DNA from: Paenibacillus piscarius
GTDB lineage: Bacteria; Bacillota; Bacilli; Paenibacillales; Paenibacillaceae
DNA: 64,000 nucleotides
NCBI RefSeq assembly: GCF_022234545.1
Contig: NZ_JAIEUI010000010.1
Location: 170,068 to 234,067, forward strand
Reading direction: 5' to 3'
Shown here: in pieces, positions 43,410 through 51,734 of the stretch
Layout of the letters: each line of letters opens with the position of its first letter
Numbering within the stretch: position 1 is the first letter of the stretch
The notes under the pieces: model-generated
Database searches by the model: none
Seen by the model: the letters and a program-made list of their open reading frames with translations, nothing else
Told to the model about the DNA's origin: nothing
Position numbers and translations under genes: made by a program

Positions 43410-44711
43410 TTAGCGCTTCAGCAGGCTGTCGAACGTCTCCTGCGCTCTGCGGCGGATGGCTTCTTCATCGAGGGTCAGGCATTGCCCGTGCTTCACCACC
43501 TGCTTGCCGTTCACCCACACATGCTCCACATCCTTGGCGCTGGCCGAATAGACGGCATGGGAGAGCAGGTCGGAATGCGGCAGCAGATGCGGCTGGTCAA
43601 TATCAAGGGCAATGAAGTCCGCCTTCATGCCGGCGGCAAGCCGGCCCACACTGTTCAGGAAGATGGACTGCGCCCCATACTCGGTCGCCATCAGGAGCGC
43701 TTCAGGTGCCGGTACAGCCGTAGGATCACCGCTGACCCCCTTGTGGATCAGTGCTGCCAGACGCATCTCCTCGAACATATCCAGATTGTTGTTGCTGGCC
43801 GCGCCGTCTGTGCCGAGCGAGACCTTAACCCCTGCCTGGAGCAGCTCCGGTACTCTTGCCACGCCGCTGGCGAGCTTCAGGTTACTTCCAGGGTTATGCG
43901 ATACGCCAACGTTATACTTGGCCAATATGCCGATCTCTTCATCGGTCAGATGCACGCCGTGGGCAACCAGGGATGGCCGGGTGAACATCCCCAGCTTCTC
44001 CAGATGCGCAACGGGGCGCAGGCCGTAATCTGTGACGTTCTGCTCCACCTCATGGCGGGTCTCGGACATATGCGTATGCATCGGCAGATCGAGATCATGG
44101 GCCGCCTGCACGAACTTCATGAAGAACTCCGGCGGACAGGTGTAAGGTGCGTGCGGCGAGAGCATAGATGTAATTCGGCCGTCGGCCTTGCCGTGCCAGC
44201 TGCGGGCGAAGTCAATCGCCTCTGCCAGCTTGTGATTCTGCACCTCTTCCGGACAGAGGCCGATCACGCCGCGCATCAGTACAGCACGAATACCGGATTG
44301 CTCTGCCACCTCAGCTACCCGGTCCATATGGTCATACATATCGAGGAAGGTGGTAGTCCCGCCCTTCAGCATCTCCAGCACTGATAGCGCAGAGCCCCAG
44401 TAGACATCCTCGCCGGTGAATTTCTCTTCCATCGGCCACATTTTCTCCTGCAGCCAGGACTGCAGCACCATATCGTCCCCATATCCGCGCAGCAGAGACA
44501 TCGCCGCATGGCCGTGGGTGTTGACCAGACCCGGCATAAAGAGCAGACGTCTGCCGTCAACCATCAGAGCCCCCTCCTCATGGACAGGCTCCGCTTCACC
44601 TATGTAAGTGATCAGATCATTCTCTATGGTCATATACCCGCTTAGTACCGGCTGCTCAGTACCCGGAACCAGAAAACGTCCATTCTTGATTATCGTCTTA
44701 TTGCTGCTCAT
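43410..44711 (-). CDS. mtaD: Amidohydrolase of the MTA/SAH deaminase family
   Basis: 433 residues from the ATG at 44711, with GGAAGAG upstream, overlapping rex by 14 bases. Metal-binding motifs are PGLVNTHGHAAMSLLRG (first two His), HTHMSETRHEV (His and Glu), VAHGVHL (His) and LGTDGAASNNNLDM (Asp). It is of the type that deaminates methylthioadenosine and S-adenosylhomocysteine. Coupling to the redox repressor gene rex is the notable context. The symbol follows the family name and is not certain for this protein. Confidence 0.85.
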   Translation of the reverse strand: MSSNKTIIKNGRFLVPGTEQPVLSGYMTIENDLITYIGEAEPVHEEGALMVDGRRLLFMPGLVNTHGHAAMSLLRGYGDDMVLQSWLQEKMWPMEEKFTGEDVYWGSALSVLEMLKGGTTTFLDMYDHMDRVAEVAEQSGIRAVLMRGVIGLCPEEVQNHKLAEAIDFARSWHGKADGRITSMLSPHAPYTCPPEFFMKFVQAAHDLDLPMHTHMSETRHEVEQNVTDYGLRPVAHLEKLGMFTRPSLVAHGVHLTDEEIGILAKYNVGVSHNPGSNLKLASGVARVPELLQAGVKVSLGTDGAASNNNLDMFEEMRLAALIHKGVSGDPTAVPAPEALLMATEYGAQSIFLNSVGRLAAGMKADFIALDIDQPHLLPHSDLLSHAVYSASAKDVEHVWVNGKQVVKHGQCLTLDEEAIRRRAQETFDSLLKR

Positions 44712-45351
44712 CTTCAGGCTCTTCCTTTCCATCGCGCAAATAATAAGCCAGGCTCTGCAGATCGGTGGTGAAGTCTGCGGCATGAATGCGGATATTAGCA
44801 GGCGTCTTCAGAATGACCGGCGCGAAATTCAGAATCGCTTCAATGCCGGAATCCACCAGAATATCCGCTACGTTCTGGGCTTCACTGTCCGGTACCGTAA
44901 TAATCCCGATCCGGATGCCCTGGGCGCGGATGGTATCCCCCAGCTCCTCCATCGGCTGCACAACCAGGGAGTTGATCTTCTGGCCCACCTTCGGCGGATA
45001 AGCATCGAAGATCGCTGTAATCTTCATCGTATCCTTCAGATAAGCATTGTAATTGGACAAAGCATGTCCAAGATTACCGGCGCCGACCAGAGCCACGTTG
45101 ATCTGCTGGTCAAGCTTGAGAATATGGCGGATCTTCTCAATCAGATAAGAGACATCATAGCCGATGCCCTTTCTGCCGAAATCTCCGAAGTATGCCAGGT
45201 CTTTGCGGATCTGAGCGGGGTTCAGATCAAGCTTCTGACCCAGCTCCTGGGAAGAAACGGTGGAGATTTCACGTTTTTGGAGATCGTTCAGGAACCGCAG
45301 GTACACTGGGAGCCTGCGGACTACGGCCTCCGATATTTTATCCGATTTCAT
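44698..45351 (-). CDS. rex: Redox-sensing transcriptional repressor Rex
   Basis: 217 residues from the ATG at 45351, behind AGGAGG at ideal spacing. An N-terminal winged helix (about 1-80, with SSQELGQKLDLNPAQIRKDLAYFG) precedes a Rossmann domain (NVALVGAGNLGHAL) that binds NADH, and a C-terminal swap helix. Rex represses fermentation and respiratory genes when NAD+/NADH is high. I found no good copy of its usual operator in an intergenic region of this window. Confidence 0.96.
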   Translation of the reverse strand: MKSDKISEAVVRRLPVYLRFLNDLQKREISTVSSQELGQKLDLNPAQIRKDLAYFGDFGRKGIGYDVSYLIEKIRHILKLDQQINVALVGAGNLGHALSNYNAYLKDTMKITAIFDAYPPKVGQKINSLVVQPMEELGDTIRAQGIRIGIITVPDSEAQNVADILVDSGIEAILNFAPVILKTPANIRIHAADFTTDLQSLAYYLRDGKEEPEDEQQ

Positions 45352-45442
45352 GCTTTCTCCTCCTAATATGGTGAATAGTAAACGCTTCATTGCGTGAGCA
45401 CCGCAAACTTGCTCGTATGATGCCGCTTATAGGAACCGTCAC

Positions 45443-45477
45443 CCGCAGGCTTCTGCCGTAGCGGCAGAAGCCTGCGG
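45443..45477. other. Perfect 16-bp hairpin between dinG and rex
   Basis: CCGCAGGCTTCTGCCG (45443-45458) and its exact reverse complement (45462-45477) around a 3-base loop. Neither side is followed by a T-tract, so it is not a standard terminator. It lies 92 bases before the rex start. Confidence 0.85.
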
Positions 45478-45532
45478 ATAGACGGAACATCAGGTGAATC
45501 ATGCCTTCTTAATAATATCAACAGCAGATGAA

Positions 45533-48394
45533 TTATGAAACCCCGCCTTCGTCCAGCCATTCGGCGATGCGCGGAACCATCTGGTCCGTGAGCATATGCT
45601 CCATCTTGGGCCCGGGCAGGGAATACAAAAAGTATTTCCCATAATAAGATTCAATCACCCTGGTATCATATACAATAACGATGCCGCGGTCCTTAGCCGT
45701 ACGGACCAGCCGCCCGAAGCCCTGCTTGAAGCGGATAACCGCCTGCGGGACAGACAGCTTCATGAACGGGTTCTTCTTCTGGGCCTGGAGCAGCTCCGAC
45801 TTCGCCTCGGCCAGCGGATGATTCGGCGGCTGGAACGGCAGGCGGACAATCGCCAGGCAGGTCAGAGCCTCGCCGGGGATGTCTACCCCCTCCCAGAAGC
45901 TGCTGGTGCCAAGCAGCACTGAAGCGGTGCTGTCCTGGAAGCGCCGGATCAGCTTGCTGCGGCTGCCGCCCTCCACGCCTTGTCCGAGCACCGCAATATC
46001 CTCAGGGACCAGCGCTTCCTTCAGCGGGTCATAGACCTGGCGCAGCATCTTGTAGGAGGTAAACAGCACCAGCATCCGCCCCCTGGTTGCGACAGCAGCC
46101 TCCGCCAGCGAACGCACCAGAGTGTCCACGAAGCGGGCGTCCCCTATGCTTCCCTTGACGCTCGGGAAGTCGCGGGGAATGACCAGAAGCGCCTGCTCCC
46201 GGTATTTGAACGGCGACGGCAGCAGCGCGGTCATCAGCCGCCCCTGCTCAGCCGCACTATCAAGCCCTAGGTTGTCGATCATGAACTGGAAGGATTTGTC
46301 CACCGATAAGGTGGCCGAAGTCAGAATCACACTCTTCTTCTTGTCGAAGAACAGCTCGCGGAGCTGGGCGCTGACATCCACGGGAACAGCATACATCTGC
46401 AGCGATTTGCCCTTGTAGTTACCGCTGCCCTCCAGCCAGTACACGATATTCTCGTCGTTCAGGTTCATGAAGAAACGGATCTGATCCCTGATGGAGGCCA
46501 GGTCCTTGAACAAACCGCCGATATCCGTGACCAGGCTGTCCGAAGAGGACTGGCTGTCCGTGTCACGCATCTCGCTGAGCATTTTGTCACCCTTGCGGAT
46601 GATATCGCTCAAGCTCAGATTGAGGGTCTGCTCAAGGGCCGCCAGCTCCTCCCAGTCTTTGGGCTTTTTGCCCGGCTGCAGCCGTGCTACCAGCTGGCCG
46701 GCTTCACCGGCTCCGGCATCACTGCGCTCAGGCAGCAGTGCGAAGAGCCGTTCGCTGAGGGCATCCCAGGATTCCTTCACGGTCAGCAGGTCCGGGTAGA
46801 TCCGGTCAATGACCCCGCTCCACTCCGAGGCCTGCTCACTGCCCGATGACTGCAGGGTCTGGCGCAGCGCAGGCAGCTGCCCGCTCCGGCTGTCCTTGTA
46901 TAAGCGGGTCAGCGTATGTGCAACTGTGAAATATTTCATCTGCATTCCCAGATGCTTCCCGGCAATATCCTCCAGGTGATGGGCTTCGTCTATCACAAGA
47001 TGCTCATACGCCGGAAGAAGCTGATGCCCGGCCTTAACATCGGCGAACAGCTTGGAGTGATTGGTAACCACCACATCCGAGATGCCGGCTTCATGCTTGG
47101 CCCGGTGATAATAGCACTTGCGGAACCAGGGACAGGCACGTCCAAGGCAGGAGTCGGTATCACTGGCAACGGTCTCCCAGAAGTCACCGCCCCGCCCGCT
47201 AAGATTAAGCTCCTCATCATCTCCGGTTGATGTCTGGGTGAGCCAGACAAGCATCTGTGCCGCCGTCAGCGCTTCTTCACGGGTGCTGGTGAAATCCTTT
47301 TTGATCAATCTATGTTCAAATTTGCGCAGGCACAAATAGTGCCCCCTCCCCTTGAAGATGGATGCCTTGAACGGGAATGGCACAACACGGGTCAGAAGCG
47401 GGATATCCCGCTCATGCAGCTGGTCCTGAAGGTTGATCGTATGCGTGCTGACCATGACCTTCTGTTCATTGCGGACACTATGATATATAGCCGGAAGCAG
47501 ATAACCAAGCGATTTGCCGGTGCCGGTCCCCGCTTCAATCAGCAGATGCTTATCCTCCGTCAGCGCAGTGTTCACCTCGTGAATCATCAGCTCCTGGGCT
47601 TCCCGGCTCTCATATTGGGGAAAAGCCTCTTTAAGCCGCAGGGTCACCTCATCCATGTATTCCTCAAAGGTAATATTCTCCAGCGGGTTGCCGGTTCCTT
47701 CCCCGCGCGGCGGAGCCAGCTCTGTCCAGTCGCCGACAGCCAGTGCCAGCTGGCGGTGGAAGGTCAGCCCGTTCTCCGGCTGGAAGGTCTCCATCTCCCG
47801 CTCGCGCAGCAGTCCGTCGAAATACCAGGCCAGGTCACTGTCCTCGTCAGCGAACAGCTCATTCAGCCGCTGGATCGCCAGAAGAGGCAGGCTGCGAAGC
47901 TCCTCCAGACATTTGAGCAGCACAAGCGCAGTCGCTAGCGCATCGCTGTCCGCCTGGTGAGGACGGTCATGGGTGAGTCCGAAATGGCTGCTGACCGCGC
48001 CAAGCTGATAGGTGCCCAGGGTGGGGAAGCAGATTTTGAGAAAATCAATGGTATCCAGAATCCGGCCCTGAAACGGCAGATAGCCGCAGCGGTCCAGCGC
48101 ATTCTGCAGAAAATGAAAATCAAAGGCTACATTATGTCCAACCAGGACCACATCATCCAGCAGCGGCACCAGCTCCATCATCATATCCTCAAGCTCCGGC
48201 GCCTCCTGCACATCGCTGTCTGTAATTCCGGTCAGCCCTGTGATAAAAGGAGGAATGGGAGCTCCGGGCTTGACATAGGAACCATACACGCGGGAGATGG
48301 ACCCGTCTTCTTCAATAAGGGCAAGGCCAACCTGGATGATCTCACCCACCGATTGGGTTCCCGTAGTTTCGAAATCAAGCACGGCAAATTTCAT
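45533..48394 (-). CDS. dinG: Exonuclease-helicase DinG
   Basis: 953 residues. The N-terminal DnaQ-like 3'-5' exonuclease (about 1-170) has VLDFETTG, HNVAFDFHFL and HQADSDALATA (DEDDh). The helicase part follows, with Walker A EAGTGTGKS (near 285), DEAH box VIDEAHHLED and C-terminal motif VI QGFGRLVR. Four cysteines in the spacing C-x60-C-x4-C-x5-C lie between motifs I and II, matching the Fe-S ligand pattern of E. coli DinG in its last three positions. Located between panD and tseB as in B. subtilis, with rex and others inserted. Confidence 0.94.
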   Translation of the reverse strand: MKFAVLDFETTGTQSVGEIIQVGLALIEEDGSISRVYGSYVKPGAPIPPFITGLTGITDSDVQEAPELEDMMMELVPLLDDVVLVGHNVAFDFHFLQNALDRCGYLPFQGRILDTIDFLKICFPTLGTYQLGAVSSHFGLTHDRPHQADSDALATALVLLKCLEELRSLPLLAIQRLNELFADEDSDLAWYFDGLLREREMETFQPENGLTFHRQLALAVGDWTELAPPRGEGTGNPLENITFEEYMDEVTLRLKEAFPQYESREAQELMIHEVNTALTEDKHLLIEAGTGTGKSLGYLLPAIYHSVRNEQKVMVSTHTINLQDQLHERDIPLLTRVVPFPFKASIFKGRGHYLCLRKFEHRLIKKDFTSTREEALTAAQMLVWLTQTSTGDDEELNLSGRGGDFWETVASDTDSCLGRACPWFRKCYYHRAKHEAGISDVVVTNHSKLFADVKAGHQLLPAYEHLVIDEAHHLEDIAGKHLGMQMKYFTVAHTLTRLYKDSRSGQLPALRQTLQSSGSEQASEWSGVIDRIYPDLLTVKESWDALSERLFALLPERSDAGAGEAGQLVARLQPGKKPKDWEELAALEQTLNLSLSDIIRKGDKMLSEMRDTDSQSSSDSLVTDIGGLFKDLASIRDQIRFFMNLNDENIVYWLEGSGNYKGKSLQMYAVPVDVSAQLRELFFDKKKSVILTSATLSVDKSFQFMIDNLGLDSAAEQGRLMTALLPSPFKYREQALLVIPRDFPSVKGSIGDARFVDTLVRSLAEAAVATRGRMLVLFTSYKMLRQVYDPLKEALVPEDIAVLGQGVEGGSRSKLIRRFQDSTASVLLGTSSFWEGVDIPGEALTCLAIVRLPFQPPNHPLAEAKSELLQAQKKNPFMKLSVPQAVIRFKQGFGRLVRTAKDRGIVIVYDTRVIESYYGKYFLYSLPGPKMEHMLTDQMVPRIAEWLDEGGVS

Positions 48395-48454
48395 TATAAG
48401 TTCTATTCCCTTTCACTTGAGACTCTTTATCAGCATAACAGAAGTTAAGAAAAA

Positions 48455-48489
48455 AGGCGATGCACACCCGGAAACGGGTTGCATCGCCT
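48455..48489 (-). terminator. Intrinsic terminator of the TPR gene
   Basis: AGGCGATGCA/TGCATCGCCT outer stem (48455-48464 with 48480-48489) and an inner ACCCG/CGGGT with a GAAA-like loop; six T's follow on the minus strand. Confidence 0.94.
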
Positions 48490-48507
48490 AGAAAGAACCG
48501 GAGGGGA

Positions 48508-49146
48508 TTACAGGAGCGATACCAGCTGCTGGCCGAACTGGAGCTTCCCGCCCCGCCTGCGGCACACCTCCAGATTCACATTCGGCTCCGGCAGCGCCGG
48601 ATCGTGCCGCAGTGAGAGGCCGAACAGCTCACTGGCCTCCTGAAACCGCTCCTGGGAGGCTCTGATACAGCCCAGCGCATTGTAGATCATCGCCTTCAGC
48701 TTACTCTCACGGATCAGACCCAGCATATGGTGCAGATGCTCCCAGGCTGTATCGCCATCGCCCTCCTGCAGATAAGCCATTGCCAGGTAGAGGCGGGCAG
48801 CCAGACTGTCCGGGTGCCTGGCCGTGACTTCACTGAACTGCTCGATGCACTTGCGGTACATCAGCAGCTTGTAATAGCCCTGGCCTCTTACAAAAGCGTC
48901 CATAGCCAGCTCAGGGGCCTCCTGCCCGGGAAGCTCCTCCGCCTGGGTCTGCATATCGGTCTGCCCGCGGAATTCGCTCAGCTTCTCGGCGAAGAGCAGC
49001 CATTCGTCCATGACATGATCGCTGATCCGGTGAAGCATATTATATTTGGATAAAAGTTCATTGCGGCGTGCCCCCTCCGCAGTAGGGTAGTCGGCTTGGA
49101 TCTCCTGCAGCATCTTGTTCATCTCGGCGAATAAATGTTGGAACAC
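48508..49146 (-). CDS. Tetratricopeptide-repeat protein
   Basis: 212 residues from a GTG at 49146 that lies eight bases after AAGGGTGG; a GTG four codons earlier is possible. The first 90 residues are helical, then three to four TPR units follow (about 95-200; ALGCIRASQERFQEASELFGLSLRHDP). TPR proteins mediate protein contacts; no partner is evident. It stands alone between panD and dinG. Confidence 0.83.
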   Translation of the reverse strand: MFQHLFAEMNKMLQEIQADYPTAEGARRNELLSKYNMLHRISDHVMDEWLLFAEKLSEFRGQTDMQTQAEELPGQEAPELAMDAFVRGQGYYKLLMYRKCIEQFSEVTARHPDSLAARLYLAMAYLQEGDGDTAWEHLHHMLGLIRESKLKAMIYNALGCIRASQERFQEASELFGLSLRHDPALPEPNVNLEVCRRRGGKLQFGQQLVSLL

Positions 49147-49260
49147 CGGACATCCCACCCTTACTGATAATGAAGTCAGGTTAAGCTTGCCTGACTACAT
49201 TTTTAGCAAGTACGGAGGTCTTCATCCCTGCCATTGATTACATAGCTTATACCGCGCAGT

Positions 49261-49644
49261 TTAAGCAATGGTCGCATGAATCTCATGGTCGGCCAGCTTC
49301 ACCGGCTTGTTGTCACCGTCCACAAACACTACAGTCGGCTTGTGTCCCGCCAGTTCCTCCGAAGACAGCATCGCATAGGAGATAATAATGACGGTATCGC
49401 CGGGCTGCACCAGCCGGGCAGCCGCACCGTTCAGACAGATCACGCCGCTGCCGCGCGGGCCGGGGATTACATAAGTCTCCAGTCGGGAGCCGTTGTTATT
49501 GTCCACAATCTGCACCTTCTCGTTCTCCAGCAGATCTGCGGCTTCCATCAAATCCTCATCAATGGTGATACTGCCCACATAATTCAGATTGGCTTCCGTG
49601 ACCGTAGCCCGGTGGATCTTGGATTTCATCATATGTCTATACAA
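49261..49644 (-). CDS. panD: Aspartate 1-decarboxylase
   Basis: 127 residues, the same length as in B. subtilis, from a TTG at 49644 with GGAGG upstream. The proenzyme cleaves itself at the glycine-serine bond in NYVGSITID (about residue 24-25), forming the pyruvoyl group. It makes beta-alanine for pantothenate. It overlaps panC by eight bases and ends the panBCD unit. Confidence 0.96.
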   Translation of the reverse strand: MYRHMMKSKIHRATVTEANLNYVGSITIDEDLMEAADLLENEKVQIVDNNNGSRLETYVIPGPRGSGVICLNGAAARLVQPGDTVIIISYAMLSSEELAGHKPTVVFVDGDNKPVKLADHEIHATIA

Positions 49645-50527
49645 GGGCGTGTGCCTCCTTGGGAATAAATACGTTATTGTCGATCAGGCGGGTTCTGCCG
49701 AACTTGACGGCCAGTGCCATAATAATCTCCCCGCCTGCGTCAATCAGCCGGCCCGCGCCTTCCAGCGGCTCCAGATCAGGGAAGGTTAGAATCTCCGCAT
49801 AATCAATCACAGCAAGCGGGGATTCCGAGATGACCGAAACCAGCAGCGCCCGCGCCTCGTCCACCGTGCAGACGGTGCCGTTGTCGATACCCTGGCGCAC
49901 TTCACGCAGTGAACGGGAGAGGACCAGCGCCTGTCTGCGTTCCTCACCGCTCAGGTAGACATTGCGCGAGCTAAGCGCCAATCCGTCTTCCTCGCGGACA
50001 ATGGGACAGGCGATAATCTCCACGTTCATGTTCAGGTCCGCAACCATCCGGCGTAGCACCGCTACCTGCTGGGCATCCTTCAGGCCGAAGAAGGCATAAT
50101 CGGGCTGGACAATATTGAAGAGCTTGCTGACCACTGTCGTCACACCGTCGAAGTGCCCCGGACGCGAAGCGCCGCAGAGCTGCGAAGTCAGCGAGGAGAC
50201 CGATACGCCTGTACGGATCGGCTGCGGATACATTTCTTCTACGCTAGGGATGAAGACCAGATCCGCCCCCTCGCGTTCAGCAAGCTCCAGATCACGCTGC
50301 TCATCCCGGGGATAGGAGGCATAATCCTCATTCGGTCCGAATTGCAGCGGGTTGACAAAAATACTCATCACAACCGTGCCGCTCTTCTCACCTGCCTTCC
50401 GCAGCAGGCTGGCATGTCCTTCGTGCAGATAGCCCATCGTGGGTACAAAGCCAATGGGCCCATGGCCCCCTTGACGCATATAATCAAGCGCTTCACGCAG
50501 TCCGGCAATCGTTCGGATCACTCTCAT
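49637..50527 (-). CDS. panC: Pantothenate synthetase
   Basis: 296 residues from the ATG at 50527, behind AAAGGAG; the longer frame runs into panB. It joins pantoate and beta-alanine using ATP. Motifs are FVPTMGYLHEGHASL (HxGH), FVNPLQFGPNEDY, KDAQQVAVLRRM, and the SSRNVYL loop that takes the place of KMSKS. It starts one base after the panB stop, so the two are coupled. Confidence 0.97.
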   Translation of the reverse strand: MRVIRTIAGLREALDYMRQGGHGPIGFVPTMGYLHEGHASLLRKAGEKSGTVVMSIFVNPLQFGPNEDYASYPRDEQRDLELAEREGADLVFIPSVEEMYPQPIRTGVSVSSLTSQLCGASRPGHFDGVTTVVSKLFNIVQPDYAFFGLKDAQQVAVLRRMVADLNMNVEIIACPIVREEDGLALSSRNVYLSGEERRQALVLSRSLREVRQGIDNGTVCTVDEARALLVSVISESPLAVIDYAEILTFPDLEPLEGAGRLIDAGGEIIMALAVKFGRTRLIDNNVFIPKEAHALV

Positions 50528-50528
50528 G

Positions 50529-51395
50529 TTATTTCGCTCCTTTGGCGGCGCTGCCGTATAAAGCTTCCAGCACCGTATCATCTGCCTTGAACACATGCTC
50601 TTCCGCCGGGAACGAGCGGTCCTTCACTTCGCGGACGTAGCTGCTGATGCCTTCGCGGATCACGCTGCCCACATCGGCGTATGTCTTGACGAACCGCTTC
50701 TCCCGGTAAGGGGAGTCATAGCGCAGCAGATCATGAAAGACCAGCACCTGACCGTCACAGTAACGCCCTGCACCAATTCCGATGGTTGGGATACTAACCG
50801 CCTTAGAAATTGCTTCAGCTACTTCTTCTGTGACCAGCTCCAGCACAATACCGAACGCCCCGGCCGCTTCCAGCGCCTTCGCTTCCTCCATCAGCCGCTG
50901 GGCATCCTTGGCATCCTTGCCCTGAATCCGGTAGCCGCCGATCATATTGACGGACTGCGGCGTCAAGCCGATATGGCCCAGCACCGGCACTCCGGCAGCC
51001 ACAACCGCGGATACGGCGGCGCAGATTTCGAGTCCGCCCTCCATTTTGACCGCATGGGCCTGACCTTCCTGCATCAGCCTGCGCACCCCGCGCAGCGTCT
51101 CGTCCACGCTTCCGTGGTAGGTCATAAACGGCATATCCGTGACTATAAATGTATTCGGCGCCCCCCGCTTCACCGAACGGGTATGGTAGACCATATCCTC
51201 TATGGTAACCGGGAGGGTCGTATCATAACCAAGCACAACGTTGCCCAGTGAATCGCCTACCAGAATCAGGTCAATCCCGGCTTCCTCGGCCAGCAGGGCT
51301 GAAGGATAGTCATAGGCGGTCAGCATGGTTAAGGGCACACCCTCTGCTTTCATTTTTCTCATTTTGATAATATTCAGTGCATGCTTGTCTGCCAT
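50529..51395 (-). CDS. panB: 3-methyl-2-oxobutanoate hydroxymethyltransferase
   Basis: 288 residues. It adds a hydroxymethyl group from methylene-THF to ketoisovalerate, the first step to pantothenate. Conserved stretches are LTAYDYPSALLAEEAGID, LVGDSLGNVVLGYDTTLPV, the catalytic region KMEGG and GHIGLTPQSV, and IGIGAGRYCDGQVLV. The C-terminal extension of about 20 residues is common in Firmicutes. Gene preceded by a leader with a terminator (51445-51479), so expression is probably attenuated. Confidence 0.97.
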   Translation of the reverse strand: MADKHALNIIKMRKMKAEGVPLTMLTAYDYPSALLAEEAGIDLILVGDSLGNVVLGYDTTLPVTIEDMVYHTRSVKRGAPNTFIVTDMPFMTYHGSVDETLRGVRRLMQEGQAHAVKMEGGLEICAAVSAVVAAGVPVLGHIGLTPQSVNMIGGYRIQGKDAKDAQRLMEEAKALEAAGAFGIVLELVTEEVAEAISKAVSIPTIGIGAGRYCDGQVLVFHDLLRYDSPYREKRFVKTYADVGSVIREGISSYVREVKDRSFPAEEHVFKADDTVLEALYGSAAKGAK

Positions 51396-51657
51396 TCGCT
51401 CTCATTCCCCTTGTCCTTTAGTATGGTGCGCAAGCTCTGCGCAAACAAAAAAACCTTTTAGCAGGTCCGCTAAAAAGGTCCGAAGGGCAAAAAAGAGTCA
51501 CTCGCGATCGTCCCTTCTGTCTCGGTCCTTACGGCTCAGAGCAGAATCCAACGTAACCGTTACATTACAGTTATGAAGGCACATCCGGTAAACAACTTCC
51601 TGTTAAAGATTCATTTGCCGAGTACAGCTCGCACATGCGATGCCGCCTCTATAAGCT
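51396..51657 (-). promoter_or_regulatory. Long structured leader of panBCD
   Basis: Between a TATACT-like -10 element (51658-51663) and the panB start are about 260 nt with several hairpins (for example TCGCA/TGCGA near 51633) and a terminator at 51445-51479. This is the layout of an attenuator. The known pan RNA motif is found ahead of panB in Firmicutes and would fit, but I cannot confirm its consensus by eye. The GGGACGATCGCG stretch resembles a T-box core but lacks the TGGN needed for tRNA ends. Confidence 0.6.
51445..51479 (-). terminator. Attenuator-type terminator in the panB leader
   Basis: Stem ACCTTTTTAGC/GCTAAAAGGT (51453-51462 with 51469-51479) with a 6-base loop, followed by seven T's on the minus strand. 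It lies about 50 bases before panB and well after the -10 element. Confidence 0.88.
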
Positions 51658-51734
51658 AGTATAACAAATATATACAACAATTACACGTTAAAATAGTATG
51701 AAGCAGGCTGATGGCAACGGATGAGATGAGGCTG

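Noticed and set aside
46921..46940. Sequence TGTGAAATATTTCA resembling a Rex operator
   Set aside because: It lies in the middle of dinG, where codons for KYFTV explain it, and one half-site is incomplete.
51481..51540. T-box in the panB leader
   Set aside because: The AAGGGACGATCGCG string lacks the TGGN that pairs with the tRNA acceptor end, and I cannot find a specifier stem; kept only as an unassigned leader.
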